Of a DNA stretch of 64,000 nucleotides, positions 27,519-37,473 are shown in pieces. The notes beneath the pieces were generated by a model. The model saw nothing but the letters and a program-made list of their open reading frames with translations. It was not told the origin of the DNA and did not search any database. Origin of the DNA: an uncultured Hyphomicrobiales bacterium (lineage in GTDB: Bacteria; Pseudomonadota; Alphaproteobacteria; Rhizobiales; Beijerinckiaceae). Each line of letters starts with the position of its first letter. Positions within the stretch are counted from its first letter, which is position 1. A program made the translations under genes and the position numbers. Where the stretch lies: contig CAINNX010000171.1 of NCBI GenBank assembly GCA_903851305.1, positions 17,176 to 81,175 on the forward strand, read 5' to 3'.

Positions 27519-30356
27519 TCAGCCAACCTCAGCCTTGCGCTTAGGCAGGGTTTTGGCAGGCCCCTCGAAAACATCCAGCAGGGCTTTGCGGATCGTGCCT
27601 TGCCGATTGACGGCAGTGATCTTCAGCCCCGTGAGGTCGGTCACATAGAAGACGTCGACCGCCTTTTCACCAAAGGTCGCCACATGCGCCGAGCCAATGT
27701 TGAGGTTGAGACGCGACAGGGCCGCGGTGAGGTCAAACAGCAGGCCTGGACGATCAAGGCCAGAGACCTCCAGCACCGTGTATTTGTTCGACAGATTGTT
27801 GTCGATGGTGACGTCGGGTGCCAATGGGAAGGTTTTGTCGACAGGCTTGGGGCCACCCAGTCGATTGGCAATGGCCTCCGACAGGCGGATTTCACCGCGC
27901 AGCGCCTTTTCAATCGCATCAGCCACACGTGCGGCGCGACGCAATTCATCCTCATCACGATCAAAGGCGCGGCTGATGGCAATCGTGTCCAGCGCCAGAC
28001 CATCGGTCGTCGTGAAAATCTGCGCATCGACAATATTGGCGCCAGATGCCGCGCAAGCCCCGGCAATGATCGACAGGAGGCGCGGATGGTCCGGCGCAAT
28101 CACGGTCAATTCTGTCACTCCGCGGAAAGCATCCGTTGCCACTTCTGTGGCAAGCGAGCGCATTTCGACCTCCGTGAGGCGCAAAAGATGAGCATGTTTG
28201 ATCTTGTGGGTGAGATCAACCTTGAGCCAGTAGGCGGGATAATGGCGCGCCGCATAAGCGTCAAATTCCGGATCAGATAGTCCGGGGAGCGCCGCGCGCA
28301 GATCTTCCTGTGCCTTGATCACGCGCTGCTTGCGGTCGATGGCTGAGTGACCACCTGCTAGCAGGACTTCTGTTTCCCAATAGAGCGTGCGCAACAGCTG
28401 ACCTTTCCAGCCGTTCCACACACCCGGACCCACGGCGCGGATATCGCACACGGTGAGCACGAGCAGCATGCGCAGACGCTCCAGCGTTTGCACCGTATTG
28501 GCAAACATCTGGATCGTTTTGGGATCCGACAAGTCGCGACTATGGGCCACATTGGACATGACCAGATGCGTATCGATCAACCAGGCAACCGTATCAGTCT
28601 CCGCATCTGACAGACCCAGCCGCGGGCACAGCTCACGTGCCACGCGGGCACCCGCAATCGAATGATCTTCTTCACGCCCCTTGGCAATGTCATGCAAGAA
28701 AAGTGCAACATAAAGCGCAGTGCGATTGGAAATAGAAGGCAGGATTTCCGAACAGACGGGGTGGTCTTCCGCCAAACGCCCGCTTTCGATGCCTGACAAA
28801 ATACCGACGGTGCGCAGCAAATGCTCATCAACCGTATAGTGATGATACATGTTGAACTGCATCAACGCGACAATGCGACCAAAATCGGGGATGAAGCGGC
28901 CCAGCACGCCTGCTTCATTCATCGCGCGCAAAACGCTTTCGGGCATTTTGTTGGAGGTCACAATGTCGATGAAGAGCCTATTGGCTTCAGGGTCTTTGCG
29001 CAGTTTCGCATCAATGCGCTTCAGCGATTGCGTGACAAGGCGCGTGGCGTCCGGATGGATCGCCAGCTCATGCTTGTCAGCCAATTGATAGAGCCGCAGC
29101 AGATTGACGGGATCCTTTTCGAACACTTTGTCAGAGGTGACGGTGATGCGTCCATGTTCACTGGCAAAATTGCCGCCCGGCAGAGCGCGCTTGCTTGGAC
29201 GCAGTTTCCCAATGAAACGGTTCAGCATCGCGCGCGGCTTAGCCTGACGCTCTTCCATAGCTGCGCAAACGATGGCGGTGAGATCACCCACATCTTTGGC
29301 CATCAGGAAGTAATGCTTCATGAAGCGTTCGACGTCAGACAGGCCGGCATGACTGACATAGCCCAGGCGCTGTGCAATCGCGCGTTGCACGTCAAAGCTT
29401 AAGCGCTCTTCAGCACGGCCTGTGAAAAAATGCAGCTGGCAACGCACCCGCCACAAAAATTCTTCGCAGCGATGAAACAGGCGCAATTCAGTGGCGCTGA
29501 ACAGACCAGCTTCCACCAATTGTGACGCATCGCGCACGCGATAGACATATTTGGCAATCCAGAACAGCGTGTTGAGATCACGCAAGCCCCCCTTGCCCTC
29601 TTTGACGTTAGGTTCGACCAGATAGCGTGATGTACCTGCACGCTGGATGCGCTGATCGCGCTCGGCCAATTTTGCAGCCACAAATTCGGCTGCTGTATTT
29701 TTGACAATCTCATTGTCAAAGCGATCACGCATTTCAGCAAAGAGTTGCTTGTCACCCAGAATATAGCGGGCTTCAAGCAAGGCCGTGCGAATGGTCATGT
29801 CATCTCTTGCCTGACGCAGGCACTCTTCCACCGAACGAGTCGAATGGCCGACCTTCTGGCGCAAATCCCACAGCACATAGAGCATGGCTTCCACCACGCT
29901 TTCACCCCATGGCGTCTGCTTGTAGGGCAGCAGGAACAGCAAATCGATGTCGGAGCCCGGCGCCAACGTGTCGCGCCCGTAGCCGCCGACCGCCACCACA
30001 CACAAACGCTCAGCCGCGGAGGGATAGGGCGAGGGATAAACATGCGTCACAACATAGGTGTAGATGGCGCGGATCAGCTCGTCTTCGAGGTATGAGAGCC
30101 GCTGCGCGCAAGCAATGCCACGGCCATTCTCGTCAAGCAGCCGGCGCGCAATTTCGCGCCCTTCATCCAGAGCTTCACGGAACCGCGCCACAGCAGCAAT
30201 GCGCAGTGCTTCTTTATTGTCTCCAAGCGCCCGCGCCAGCTCCGCAATATCAGCGTCGAGCCTCTGGCTATCAATAACAGCTGTGCGGCCAGGCTCCGTG
30301 CGACTGCGGGAGCGCTTGGCTGGCGGGTTTGAGATGCTGGAAGAGGCGAGGGTCAT
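27519..30356 (-). CDS. glnD: [Protein-PII] uridylyltransferase / UMP-removing enzyme
   Basis: VVAVGGYGRDTLAPGSDIDLLFL nucleotidyltransferase motif, HD domain (FLHDIAKGREEDHS), two C-terminal ACT domains. Confidence 0.97.
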   Translation of the reverse strand: MTLASSSISNPPAKRSRSRTEPGRTAVIDSQRLDADIAELARALGDNKEALRIAAVARFREALDEGREIARRLLDENGRGIACAQRLSYLEDELIRAIYTYVVTHVYPSPYPSAAERLCVVAVGGYGRDTLAPGSDIDLLFLLPYKQTPWGESVVEAMLYVLWDLRQKVGHSTRSVEECLRQARDDMTIRTALLEARYILGDKQLFAEMRDRFDNEIVKNTAAEFVAAKLAERDQRIQRAGTSRYLVEPNVKEGKGGLRDLNTLFWIAKYVYRVRDASQLVEAGLFSATELRLFHRCEEFLWRVRCQLHFFTGRAEERLSFDVQRAIAQRLGYVSHAGLSDVERFMKHYFLMAKDVGDLTAIVCAAMEERQAKPRAMLNRFIGKLRPSKRALPGGNFASEHGRITVTSDKVFEKDPVNLLRLYQLADKHELAIHPDATRLVTQSLKRIDAKLRKDPEANRLFIDIVTSNKMPESVLRAMNEAGVLGRFIPDFGRIVALMQFNMYHHYTVDEHLLRTVGILSGIESGRLAEDHPVCSEILPSISNRTALYVALFLHDIAKGREEDHSIAGARVARELCPRLGLSDAETDTVAWLIDTHLVMSNVAHSRDLSDPKTIQMFANTVQTLERLRMLLVLTVCDIRAVGPGVWNGWKGQLLRTLYWETEVLLAGGHSAIDRKQRVIKAQEDLRAALPGLSDPEFDAYAARHYPAYWLKVDLTHKIKHAHLLRLTEVEMRSLATEVATDAFRGVTELTVIAPDHPRLLSIIAGACAASGANIVDAQIFTTTDGLALDTIAISRAFDRDEDELRRAARVADAIEKALRGEIRLSEAIANRLGGPKPVDKTFPLAPDVTIDNNLSNKYTVLEVSGLDRPGLLFDLTAALSRLNLNIGSAHVATFGEKAVDVFYVTDLTGLKITAVNRQGTIRKALLDVFEGPAKTLPKRKAEVG

Positions 30357-30398
30357 GGCCCCATTATTAGCATGCCCGCGCCACACAGGGCCAGCGTG

Positions 30399-31343
30399 TC
30401 AGACGCCACGCTTGGCCTCAATCGCGTCCCAAATGTCGAGGGCCAGGTCAGGCCCGCCAAGCCGTTTGATCGCCCGCACACCCGTGGGAGAGGTCACATT
30501 GATTTCGGTCAGATTGCCATCAATGACGTCAATTCCGACAAAAAGCAGGCCCCTTTTCCTGAGCTCCGGCCCAATGGTCTCACAGATTTCTCGCTCACGC
30601 GGGGTGAGGTCGGTCGCGGCTGCCGCGCCGCCACGCACCATATTGGAACGGATATCATCTTCGGCTGGCACGCGGTTCACCGCGCCTTTGGCCACGCCAT
30701 CAACCAGAATGATGCGCTTGTCGCCCTTGGACACCGCTGGCAAGAATTTCTGTATGACCCAAGGCTCGCGGAACGTCACCGTGAACATGTCAAACAGCGA
30801 TCCAAAATTGGGGTCCCGCTGCGCGATCTTGAAGACAGCCGACCCGCCATGGCCATGCAATGGCTTCATCACCACATCGCCATGCTCGGCGCGGAATGCT
30901 TCGATCAGCGCTTTGTCACGTGCAATCAAAGTTGGCGGCATGAGATGGGGGTAATTCATCACAAACAGCTTTTCAGGCGCATTGCGCACGCTGGCGGGAT
31001 CATTGACCACCAGCACTTTGGGATGCACACGCTCCAACATGTGTGTGGAGGTGATATAGGCCAGATCAAACGGCGGATCTTGGCGCAGCAAGATCACATC
31101 CATCTCTGTCAGATTGCGCTCTTGGGGGGGGCCGAGCGTCACATGATCGCCCACCACATCACGCACGGTGATCGACTGCATATTCGCGACAATGTCACTG
31201 CCGCGCTGGCCGAGCTTGTCAGGCATATAATAGAAAAGTTTATGTCCGCGCGCTTGCGCTTCGAGCAGAAGCGCGAAAGTGGAATCGCCCGCAATATTGA
31301 TCTTTTCAATCGGGTCCATCTGGACGGCGACGGTCAGAGACAT
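30399..31343 (-). CDS. gshB: Glutathione synthase
   Basis: [34 protein letters not shown]...[16 protein letters not shown]...[28 protein letters not shown]. Confidence 0.97.
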   Translation of the reverse strand: MSLTVAVQMDPIEKINIAGDSTFALLLEAQARGHKLFYYMPDKLGQRGSDIVANMQSITVRDVVGDHVTLGPPQERNLTEMDVILLRQDPPFDLAYITSTHMLERVHPKVLVVNDPASVRNAPEKLFVMNYPHLMPPTLIARDKALIEAFRAEHGDVVMKPLHGHGGSAVFKIAQRDPNFGSLFDMFTVTFREPWVIQKFLPAVSKGDKRIILVDGVAKGAVNRVPAEDDIRSNMVRGGAAAATDLTPREREICETIGPELRKRGLLFVGIDVIDGNLTEINVTSPTGVRAIKRLGGPDLALDIWDAIEAKRGV

Positions 31344-31385
31344 GTTTTGATCCTCATTGATGCAGGCCCGTTTGTTATAGAGGAA

Positions 31386-31766
31386 TTACAGCGCCAATTC
31401 AAAAGCGCCCGGCACATGCTCTGGTAGCCGCCACGGCACAAGCAGCATCGCATCGCCGCGGAAACTGCAGGCCTGATGAGCGTGATGGCGCGCCAACCAA
31501 TGACGCGCGGCTTTGGAGATGCGTTGCACTTTGGGGCCATCAATAGCGAAAAGTGCGCCGTCGCGGGTCTGGCGTGCTTTCACTTCCACGAAAATGACGA
31601 GGCCTGCGCGCCGCGCGACAATATCAATCTCACCGCCATGGGCTGTATATGAGAGATTAAGAATACGCCAGCCATGCAAGCGCAACCACAACCGCGCAAA
31701 AAATTCTGCCTCGATCCCGAGACCTCGGGCGCGGCGCCGACTTTGTGTTGAACGCTGGCCGCTCAG
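31386..31766 (-). CDS. YraN family protein (UPF0102), proposed CTG start
   Basis: From CTG at 31766: (M)SGQRSTQSRRRARGLGIEAEFFARLWLRLHGWRILNLSYTAHGGEIDIVARRAGLVIFVEVKAR...; the ORF track starts only at an internal TTG (31691). Confidence 0.85.
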   Translation of the reverse strand: MSGQRSTQSRRRARGLGIEAEFFARLWLRLHGWRILNLSYTAHGGEIDIVARRAGLVIFVEVKARQTRDGALFAIDGPKVQRISKAARHWLARHHAHQACSFRGDAMLLVPWRLPEHVPGAFELAL

Positions 31767-32680
31767 CCGTCGCCTCCATCAGCTTCCGCCGACAATTGAA
31801 TGGCGCGCGCGTAGACGCGCCGGCGTGGCAGACCAACTTCAGCGGCCACGACACTGGCGGCATCCTTCACCGAAAACTTTTGCATCGCTTCGATGAGACG
31901 TGAATCAAGATCAGCAGCGCCCACTTCAGCATCATCTGCACCGGGCGGGCCGACCAGCAGCACAATCTCGCCCTTGGGCGGATCTTCTGCTGCCAGTTGA
32001 TCAGCAAGGCTGCGCAATGAACCACGCCGCACCGTCTCGAAATGCTTGGTCAATTCGCGCGCCACAGCCGCTTCGCGCCGACCCAGCACAACGGCAAGAT
32101 CGTTCAAAGTTTCGGCCAATCGGCGGGGGCTTTCAAAAAACACCAGAGTTCCGGGAATGGCCGCCAATTCGCCAATGCGCTGGCGACGCGCGCCTGATTT
32201 CGAGGGCAGAAACCCTTCGAAGAAAAAACGATCCGTCGGCAAGCCCGCCACAACAAGCGCGGCCAGCACAGCTGACGCGCCCGGCACAGCGGTCACAGGC
32301 GTGCCTTGATCAACGGCATCGGCTACCAGTTTGAAGCCAGGATCAGAGACGAGCGGCGTGCCTGCATCAGACACCAACGCAAGCGCCGCTCCCTCTTTCA
32401 AGCGTGCCAGCAAATGCGGGCGCACCACAGCCGCATTATGTTCGTGATAGGCCACCAGCGGCGTCGAGATGCCGTAATGGGCGAGGAGATTTTTGGTGAC
32501 GCGCGTGTCTTCCGCCAGCACGGCATCCGCTGCAGCAAGGGTTGATAAAGCGCGCAGCGAAATATCACGCAAATTGCCAATGGGTGTTGCGACCACATGC
32601 AGCCCCGGCGCAAGCGGCTCCGCCTCGGCCTTGAGGCCAAGCGCCGTATAAGAGCCACCCCTGCTAGTATGTCCGCTCAC
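31763..32680 (-). CDS. rsmI: 16S rRNA (cytidine(1402)-2'-O)-methyltransferase
   Basis: GLHVVATPIGNLRDISLRAL, AEDTRVTKNLLAHYGI, VSDAGTPLVSDPG, FFEGFLPSKSGAR. Confidence 0.96.
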   Translation of the reverse strand: MSGHTSRGGSYTALGLKAEAEPLAPGLHVVATPIGNLRDISLRALSTLAAADAVLAEDTRVTKNLLAHYGISTPLVAYHEHNAAVVRPHLLARLKEGAALALVSDAGTPLVSDPGFKLVADAVDQGTPVTAVPGASAVLAALVVAGLPTDRFFFEGFLPSKSGARRQRIGELAAIPGTLVFFESPRRLAETLNDLAVVLGRREAAVARELTKHFETVRRGSLRSLADQLAAEDPPKGEIVLLVGPPGADDAEVGAADLDSRLIEAMQKFSVKDAASVVAAEVGLPRRRVYARAIQLSAEADGGDG

Positions 32681-32896
32681 CCGACTGTCTCCATCTCACG
32701 TCCGGCATAGTTTAGCGCCCCAGACTGACCAGGGTCGTTCTTTATATCGTTTATTTTGTCCTGTATAGAGAACAGAAGACCAAAGCCTCGCCACAGTTTA
32801 GGCCTTTTTCCTACCCCATATTGCCGCTCGACGCGCTTTGTGGCTTTTCATGGGGGCGCGCCGCCAGCGCTTGTGAACGGCGGCCCGGAGGCAATT

Positions 32897-34093
32897 GTGC
32901 AATACGCTCTTTCGAACATATCCATTTTGCGCCGAAACCTTATTATGGCCGCGCCACTTGTGACACTTCTGTTGGCGGGTTGCGGCCCCACGGGTCGCCC
33001 GCAACAGGCCCCCTTGTCGGCCCCAATCACGCCGGTGGAATCAGAAAATCTCACCGCACCGCTCAATGAATCGCGCGCCCGCGTCGCGCTGATCCTGACG
33101 CTCACACAAGGCGGGCGTCCCAGCACTGTTGGCCAAGCCATGCGCAATGCCGCCGAACTCGCGGTGTCGGAAGTGGGCGCGACCAATCTTGATCTCATCA
33201 TCAAAGACGATCTCTCCACACTCGATGGTGCACGCCAGGCAGCGCAAGCAGCCCTTGCCGAGGGGGCCGAGCTGATCATCGGCCCCCTCTATGCACCAAA
33301 TGTAAAAGAAGTCGGGCGCTTGGCCCGCGCCGCCAACAAACCTGTGATTGGTTTTTCAACTGATACCAGCACGGCATCACGCAGCACTTATCTGTTGTCG
33401 TTCCTGATTGAAGGCTATGTCGACCGCGTCATTGATCATGCTTTGTCACGCGGCAAGAAAAACTTTGCCGCCCTCGCCCCTGAAAATGATTATGGCAATG
33501 TGGCGATCAATCAATTTGTTGATCTGGCTGGCAAGCGCGGTTTGCGTGTCGAGATCGAACGCTATGCACCGGGCCAACCCGGCCCCGCTGTGCAAAGGCT
33601 CGCCAGCAAATCCGGTCAGATTGATGCTTTGTTCATTCCAGAACAGGCAGAAAATATGTCCGCCGTTGCAGGTCTGCTGAGCGCCAATGGTCTCGATAGC
33701 AAGAAGGTGCAAATTCTGGGCACGGGCCTATGGAACGATGCGCGCGTGCTCAATCTTCCAGCGCTGCAAGGCGCATGGTTTGCCACCCCCGACAATGCGG
33801 GCTTCAATGCCTTTGCAGGCCGCTATCGCGCGCGCTTTGGTTCAGAGCCCGCACGCATTGCAACGCTGGCCTATGATGCAGCCGCACTCGCCACCGCTTT
33901 GGCCAAAACCCAGGGCGATGCGCGCTTTTCAGAAGGCGTGCTGACATCACCCACAGGCTTTAATGGCACAGATGGACTCTTCCGCTTCACGCCGGAGGGT
34001 TTGAACGAGCGCGGCCTTGCCATTCTTGAAGTGCGCAGCGGTGCTGCCACAACGATCAGTCCGGCAGCCAAATCATTTGCCTCCGGCACTTAG
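32897..34093 (+). CDS. Penicillin-binding protein activator / LpoA-like periplasmic-binding-fold lipoprotein (start approximate)
   Basis: Lipobox LLLAGC, then RVALILTLTQGGRPSTVGQAMRNAAELAVSEVGATNLDLIIKDD...AELIIGPLYAPNVKEVGRLA; next to rsmI-yraN-gshB as in other Alphaproteobacteria. Confidence 0.78.
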   Translation: MQYALSNISILRRNLIMAAPLVTLLLAGCGPTGRPQQAPLSAPITPVESENLTAPLNESRARVALILTLTQGGRPSTVGQAMRNAAELAVSEVGATNLDLIIKDDLSTLDGARQAAQAALAEGAELIIGPLYAPNVKEVGRLARAANKPVIGFSTDTSTASRSTYLLSFLIEGYVDRVIDHALSRGKKNFAALAPENDYGNVAINQFVDLAGKRGLRVEIERYAPGQPGPAVQRLASKSGQIDALFIPEQAENMSAVAGLLSANGLDSKKVQILGTGLWNDARVLNLPALQGAWFATPDNAGFNAFAGRYRARFGSEPARIATLAYDAAALATALAKTQGDARFSEGVLTSPTGFNGTDGLFRFTPEGLNERGLAILEVRSGAATTISPAAKSFASGT

Positions 34094-35256
34094 GCAGCGA
34101 GATCGGCCACAATCGCATCGAGCACAGGAAAACCGGCTGGCGTCACGCGAATGCGCCCGTCGGCTGTTTCCTCGATCATGCCGTCACTCACCAGATTGGC
34201 GACACGCTTGGCATCCAATGTGCGCCCTGAGAGGGCAACAAAGCGCTGCGGATCAATGCCTTCTTTAAGGCGCAGACCCATCAGCAAAAATTCATCACCC
34301 TGCGCTTCTTCGCTGAGCACTTCTGTCTCGATGATGCCGTGCGTTTCGCGCTCGACGAGATCAAGCCATTTTTCAGGATGCTTTTCGGTGGCCTGCGCAA
34401 GACGCCCTTCATTGGTGATGAGACGCCCATGGGCGCCGGGGCCAACGCCTGCATATTCGCCATAGCGCCAATAGACGAGATTATGACGGCTCTCGGCACC
34501 CGGGCGCGCGTGATTGGAAATCTCGTAAGCGGGAAGACCTGCAGCTTGCGTGACGTCTTGGGTCACATCCCATAGCGCACGTGATGTCTCTTCGTCGGGC
34601 ATAGTGAGCTTGCCCGCATCAAAGAGCTTTTGAAACATTGTGTCGGGCTCAATGGTGAGCTGATAGAGCGATAAATGTTCAGCAGCGCGCGCAATCGCAG
34701 ATGTCAGCTCGTCCTTCCAAGCCTTTGGTGTCTGGCCGGGGCGTGCATAGATCAGATCAAACGAGAAGCGATCGAAAATGGACGCAGCAATTGCCACAGC
34801 TGCCATGGCCTCATCTGCTGTATGCATGCGGCCCAAGCGTTTTAGATCAACATCATTCATGGCCTGCACGCCAAGCGATACGCGATTGACGCCTGCGGCG
34901 CGAAAACCACGGAAACGCTCTGCTTCGACACTGGTCGGATTGGCTTCGAGTGTGATTTCAGCGCCGGGCGCAACAGTCCATGCACCTGCGATGGCGTCAA
35001 GAATGGCACCCACAGTCTGCGGTTCCATCAATGACGGCGTGCCGCCTCCGAAGAAAATGGATGTGACCTTGCGGCCAGGTGCCAACCCCGCGCGATGCGC
35101 AATCTCGCGCTGAAAGGCAGCGACAAAGCGCGCCTGGTCAACAGGCTTGTAGCGAACATGCGAATTGAAATCGCAATAAGGGCATTTCGACAGACAGAAG
35201 GGCCAATGGACGTAAACGCCAAAGCCGGGAGCGAAATTTTGCGGAGTGGATGACAT
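34090..35256 (-). CDS. hemW: Radical SAM family heme chaperone HemW
   Basis: GVYVHWPFCLSKCPYCDFNSH, FFGGGTPSLM, NRVSLGVQAMND. Confidence 0.95.
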   Translation of the reverse strand: MSSTPQNFAPGFGVYVHWPFCLSKCPYCDFNSHVRYKPVDQARFVAAFQREIAHRAGLAPGRKVTSIFFGGGTPSLMEPQTVGAILDAIAGAWTVAPGAEITLEANPTSVEAERFRGFRAAGVNRVSLGVQAMNDVDLKRLGRMHTADEAMAAVAIAASIFDRFSFDLIYARPGQTPKAWKDELTSAIARAAEHLSLYQLTIEPDTMFQKLFDAGKLTMPDEETSRALWDVTQDVTQAAGLPAYEISNHARPGAESRHNLVYWRYGEYAGVGPGAHGRLITNEGRLAQATEKHPEKWLDLVERETHGIIETEVLSEEAQGDEFLLMGLRLKEGIDPQRFVALSGRTLDAKRVANLVSDGMIEETADGRIRVTPAGFPVLDAIVADLAA

Positions 35257-35333
35257 GGCGCTTTATCGCATGTTTCGCACGTCATTACGAGCCACGCGCG
35301 CGCCCCTCTCCTGCTTGCAGGAGAAGGGAAGGC

Positions 35334-35972
35334 TCACTTAACGAGGCAAGCCTTCGCCAGATCCTGAAAGGCACGCGCGCGATGCGACAAAGCACGTGAA
35401 CCATCCGCAGGAAGCCCGTGCTTTTCGTCTGATGTCATTTCACCAAAGGTGCGCCCGTGACCTTCCGGCAGAAACATGGGATCATAACCAAAACCCGCTG
35501 TGCCGCGCGGTGGCCAGACGAGATCGCCGTCGATGCGGCCTTCGAAATGCTCGACATGGCCATCGGGCCAAGCAATGCACAGCGCCGAAATAAACCAAGC
35601 CTTGCGCGCAGCCTCTCGACCAATGCCTTTGGCGATGAGCTCGGCATCAATGCGCGCCATGGCGGCATCGAATTTTTTATCAACCGCCCAACGCGCCGAA
35701 TAAATGCCAGGCGCACCATCGAGACCTTCAACACAAATGCCGCTGTCATCGGCGAAGGACGGCAAGCCTGAGGCTTCTGCACCGGCGCGCGCTTTGATTT
35801 CAGCATTGGCCATAAAGGTCAGGCCGGTCTCTTCGGGCTCGCCAAGATTAAGCTCGCCAGCCGAAACGGCCCTAATGCCGTAAGGCTCCAGCAGCTCACG
35901 CATTTCCGCAAGCTTGCCGGCATTATGCGTGGCGATGAGAATTTTGCCTTCGAGGCGACGATGCTCTGACAC
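35334..35972 (-). CDS. rdgB: RdgB/HAM1 family non-canonical purine NTP pyrophosphatase
   Basis: ILIATHNAGKLAEMRELL, SFADDSGICVEGLDGAPGIYSARWA, GFGYDPMFLPEGHGRTFGEM. Confidence 0.96.
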   Translation of the reverse strand: MSEHRRLEGKILIATHNAGKLAEMRELLEPYGIRAVSAGELNLGEPEETGLTFMANAEIKARAGAEASGLPSFADDSGICVEGLDGAPGIYSARWAVDKKFDAAMARIDAELIAKGIGREAARKAWFISALCIAWPDGHVEHFEGRIDGDLVWPPRGTAGFGYDPMFLPEGHGRTFGEMTSDEKHGLPADGSRALSHRARAFQDLAKACLVK

Positions 35973-36055
35973 AAGCGAATCTTTCTGTTTTGACCGGTGC
36001 GCAATCTGTCACGAATGCACACCGAACGAAACAGGGCTTGCGCCCACCCGCTGTA

Positions 36056-37036
36056 TCATTCGATCTTGATTTTCGCAGCATTGACGACTTCTGCCCAACG
36101 CGGAATTTCCTTGGCGATAAAATCTCGGAATTCCTCTGGTGTCGTCACCCAGACATCCGCACCATCGCGCGCCAACGCCGTGACAATATCGGGATCGGTC
36201 ATGGCCTTGCGAATTTCTGCATTGAGGCGATCGACAATCGGCTTGGGTGTGCCAGCGGGTGCCAAAATGCCATACCATTGATCAGCCTCGAAGCCGGGAT
36301 AACCCTGCTCGGCTATGGTCGGGATATCTTTCATGGCCGGCACGCGCTTGGGGCTGGAAATGCCCAGTGCGCGCAAAGTGCCCGCTTCCACATGCGGCAG
36401 AACAGCCGGTGCGCCCGTCATCGTGAGTTGGACAACATTTGCGAGCAGATCCTGCACGGCAGGCGCGGTGCCGCGATAGGGCACATGGGTCATTTGCGTG
36501 CCGGTTGCGACCATGAAGGCCGCCATCGCAATATGGGCCGCACTGCCATTGCCGCCCGAGCAATTATTGAGCTTGCCCGGATTGGCTTTGGCATAGGCCA
36601 CGAGCTCGGCCACATTTTTGACGGGCAAGGTGGGGTGCACGACCAGCACATTATGAACGCTGGCCAACATGGTGAGATGGGCAAACCCCTTCACCGGGTC
36701 ATAGCCAAGGTTGGGATAAAGGCTCGGGTTCACGCCCAGAGTGCCGATATGGCCCATGATCAATGTGTGGCCATCCGGTGTGGCACGCGACACCGCGGTG
36801 GAGGCGACCGCCCCGCCCGCCCCTGCCCGGTTCTCAATCACAAAAGCCTTGCCAAAAGCCTCGCCGAGCTTTTGGCCCAAGAGACGCGCCAGAATATCCG
36901 TCGAGCCGCCAGGTGTGAATGGCACCACCAAGGTCACATTCTGTGTGGGATAGGCACTTTGGGCCAAAGCCTCGCCCATCATCGGCGCAAAGGCGGCCAT
37001 GCTGATCTGGAACTTCAAAAATGAACGGCGATCCAT
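36056..37036 (-). CDS. Tripartite tricarboxylate transporter (Bug family) substrate-binding protein
   Basis: MDRRSFLKFQIS...YPTQNVTLVVPFTPGGSTDILARLLGQKLGEAFGKAFVIENRAGAGGAVAS. Confidence 0.9.
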   Translation of the reverse strand: MDRRSFLKFQISMAAFAPMMGEALAQSAYPTQNVTLVVPFTPGGSTDILARLLGQKLGEAFGKAFVIENRAGAGGAVASTAVSRATPDGHTLIMGHIGTLGVNPSLYPNLGYDPVKGFAHLTMLASVHNVLVVHPTLPVKNVAELVAYAKANPGKLNNCSGGNGSAAHIAMAAFMVATGTQMTHVPYRGTAPAVQDLLANVVQLTMTGAPAVLPHVEAGTLRALGISSPKRVPAMKDIPTIAEQGYPGFEADQWYGILAPAGTPKPIVDRLNAEIRKAMTDPDIVTALARDGADVWVTTPEEFRDFIAKEIPRWAEVVNAAKIKIE

Positions 37037-37371
37037 AAGTCCTCCGATGGTCGGGCCGGTGAGCCCCGGTCTCTGTATGACTTTAACGGCAAGAATGGCT
37101 TGCTCAAGCACGACTTAAGCAAGAGCGGCTGTGCCGCGTTCAAAAATACGGCATACCGCGCCGCTGGGCCGAAGACTGACTCATCATGCGGCGAAGTGGC
37201 GAGGCAGAGGGCAGCTGAGCGCCCTTTTTTGGAAGGCTAAGAATCTGCCTGCCTAATTTTTGAGCACATCGCTGCTCCTAATGAAGCAAAAAGCTCAGGC
37301 ACGGACATCGTCCTCTGCGCTCAAACGAGGCGCCCCTTTGGAAAAGCCCAACAAAGCAGCCCTCACCCCTC

Positions 37372-37387
37372 TGGCACGCCTGTTGCA
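37372..37387 (+). promoter_or_regulatory. Sigma-54 (RpoN) promoter upstream of urtA
   Basis: TGGCACG-cctg-TTGCA, exact match to the TGGCACG-N4-TTGCW consensus, about 87 nt before the urtA ATG. Confidence 0.75.
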
Positions 37388-37473
37388 CTCCTCTTGGCAC
37401 GTCCCTCGCGGACGACATGCAACACACCGGCCCTGTCCTCCCCGTGCAGCCCGGCAACATTTTAGAGGATGCC

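Noticed and set aside
30372-31427. 351-aa plus-strand ORF antisense to gshB
   Set aside because: His/Arg/Gln-rich shadow frame; gshB motifs are unambiguous.
31657-31863. ORF MPPVSWPLKLV...MEATAERPAFNTKSAPRPRSRDRGRIFC as the yraN start with a frameshift
   Set aside because: Considered first, but the yraN frame stays open back to the CTG in the rsmI stop and restores the conserved N-terminus without any indel.
35819-36022. Minus-strand ORF beginning MCIRDR, a peptide known as an artefact of Nextera adapter sequence in assemblies
   Set aside because: The DNA is gtgtgcattcgtgacaga, not the adapter AGATGTGTATAAGAGACAG; the match is by peptide only. The ORF is also a shadow of rdgB.
35990-37024. 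344-aa plus-strand ORF antisense to the Bug-family gene
   Set aside because: Shadow ORF with Gly/His/Arg-rich composition; the opposite strand encodes a clear Bug-family protein with signal peptide.
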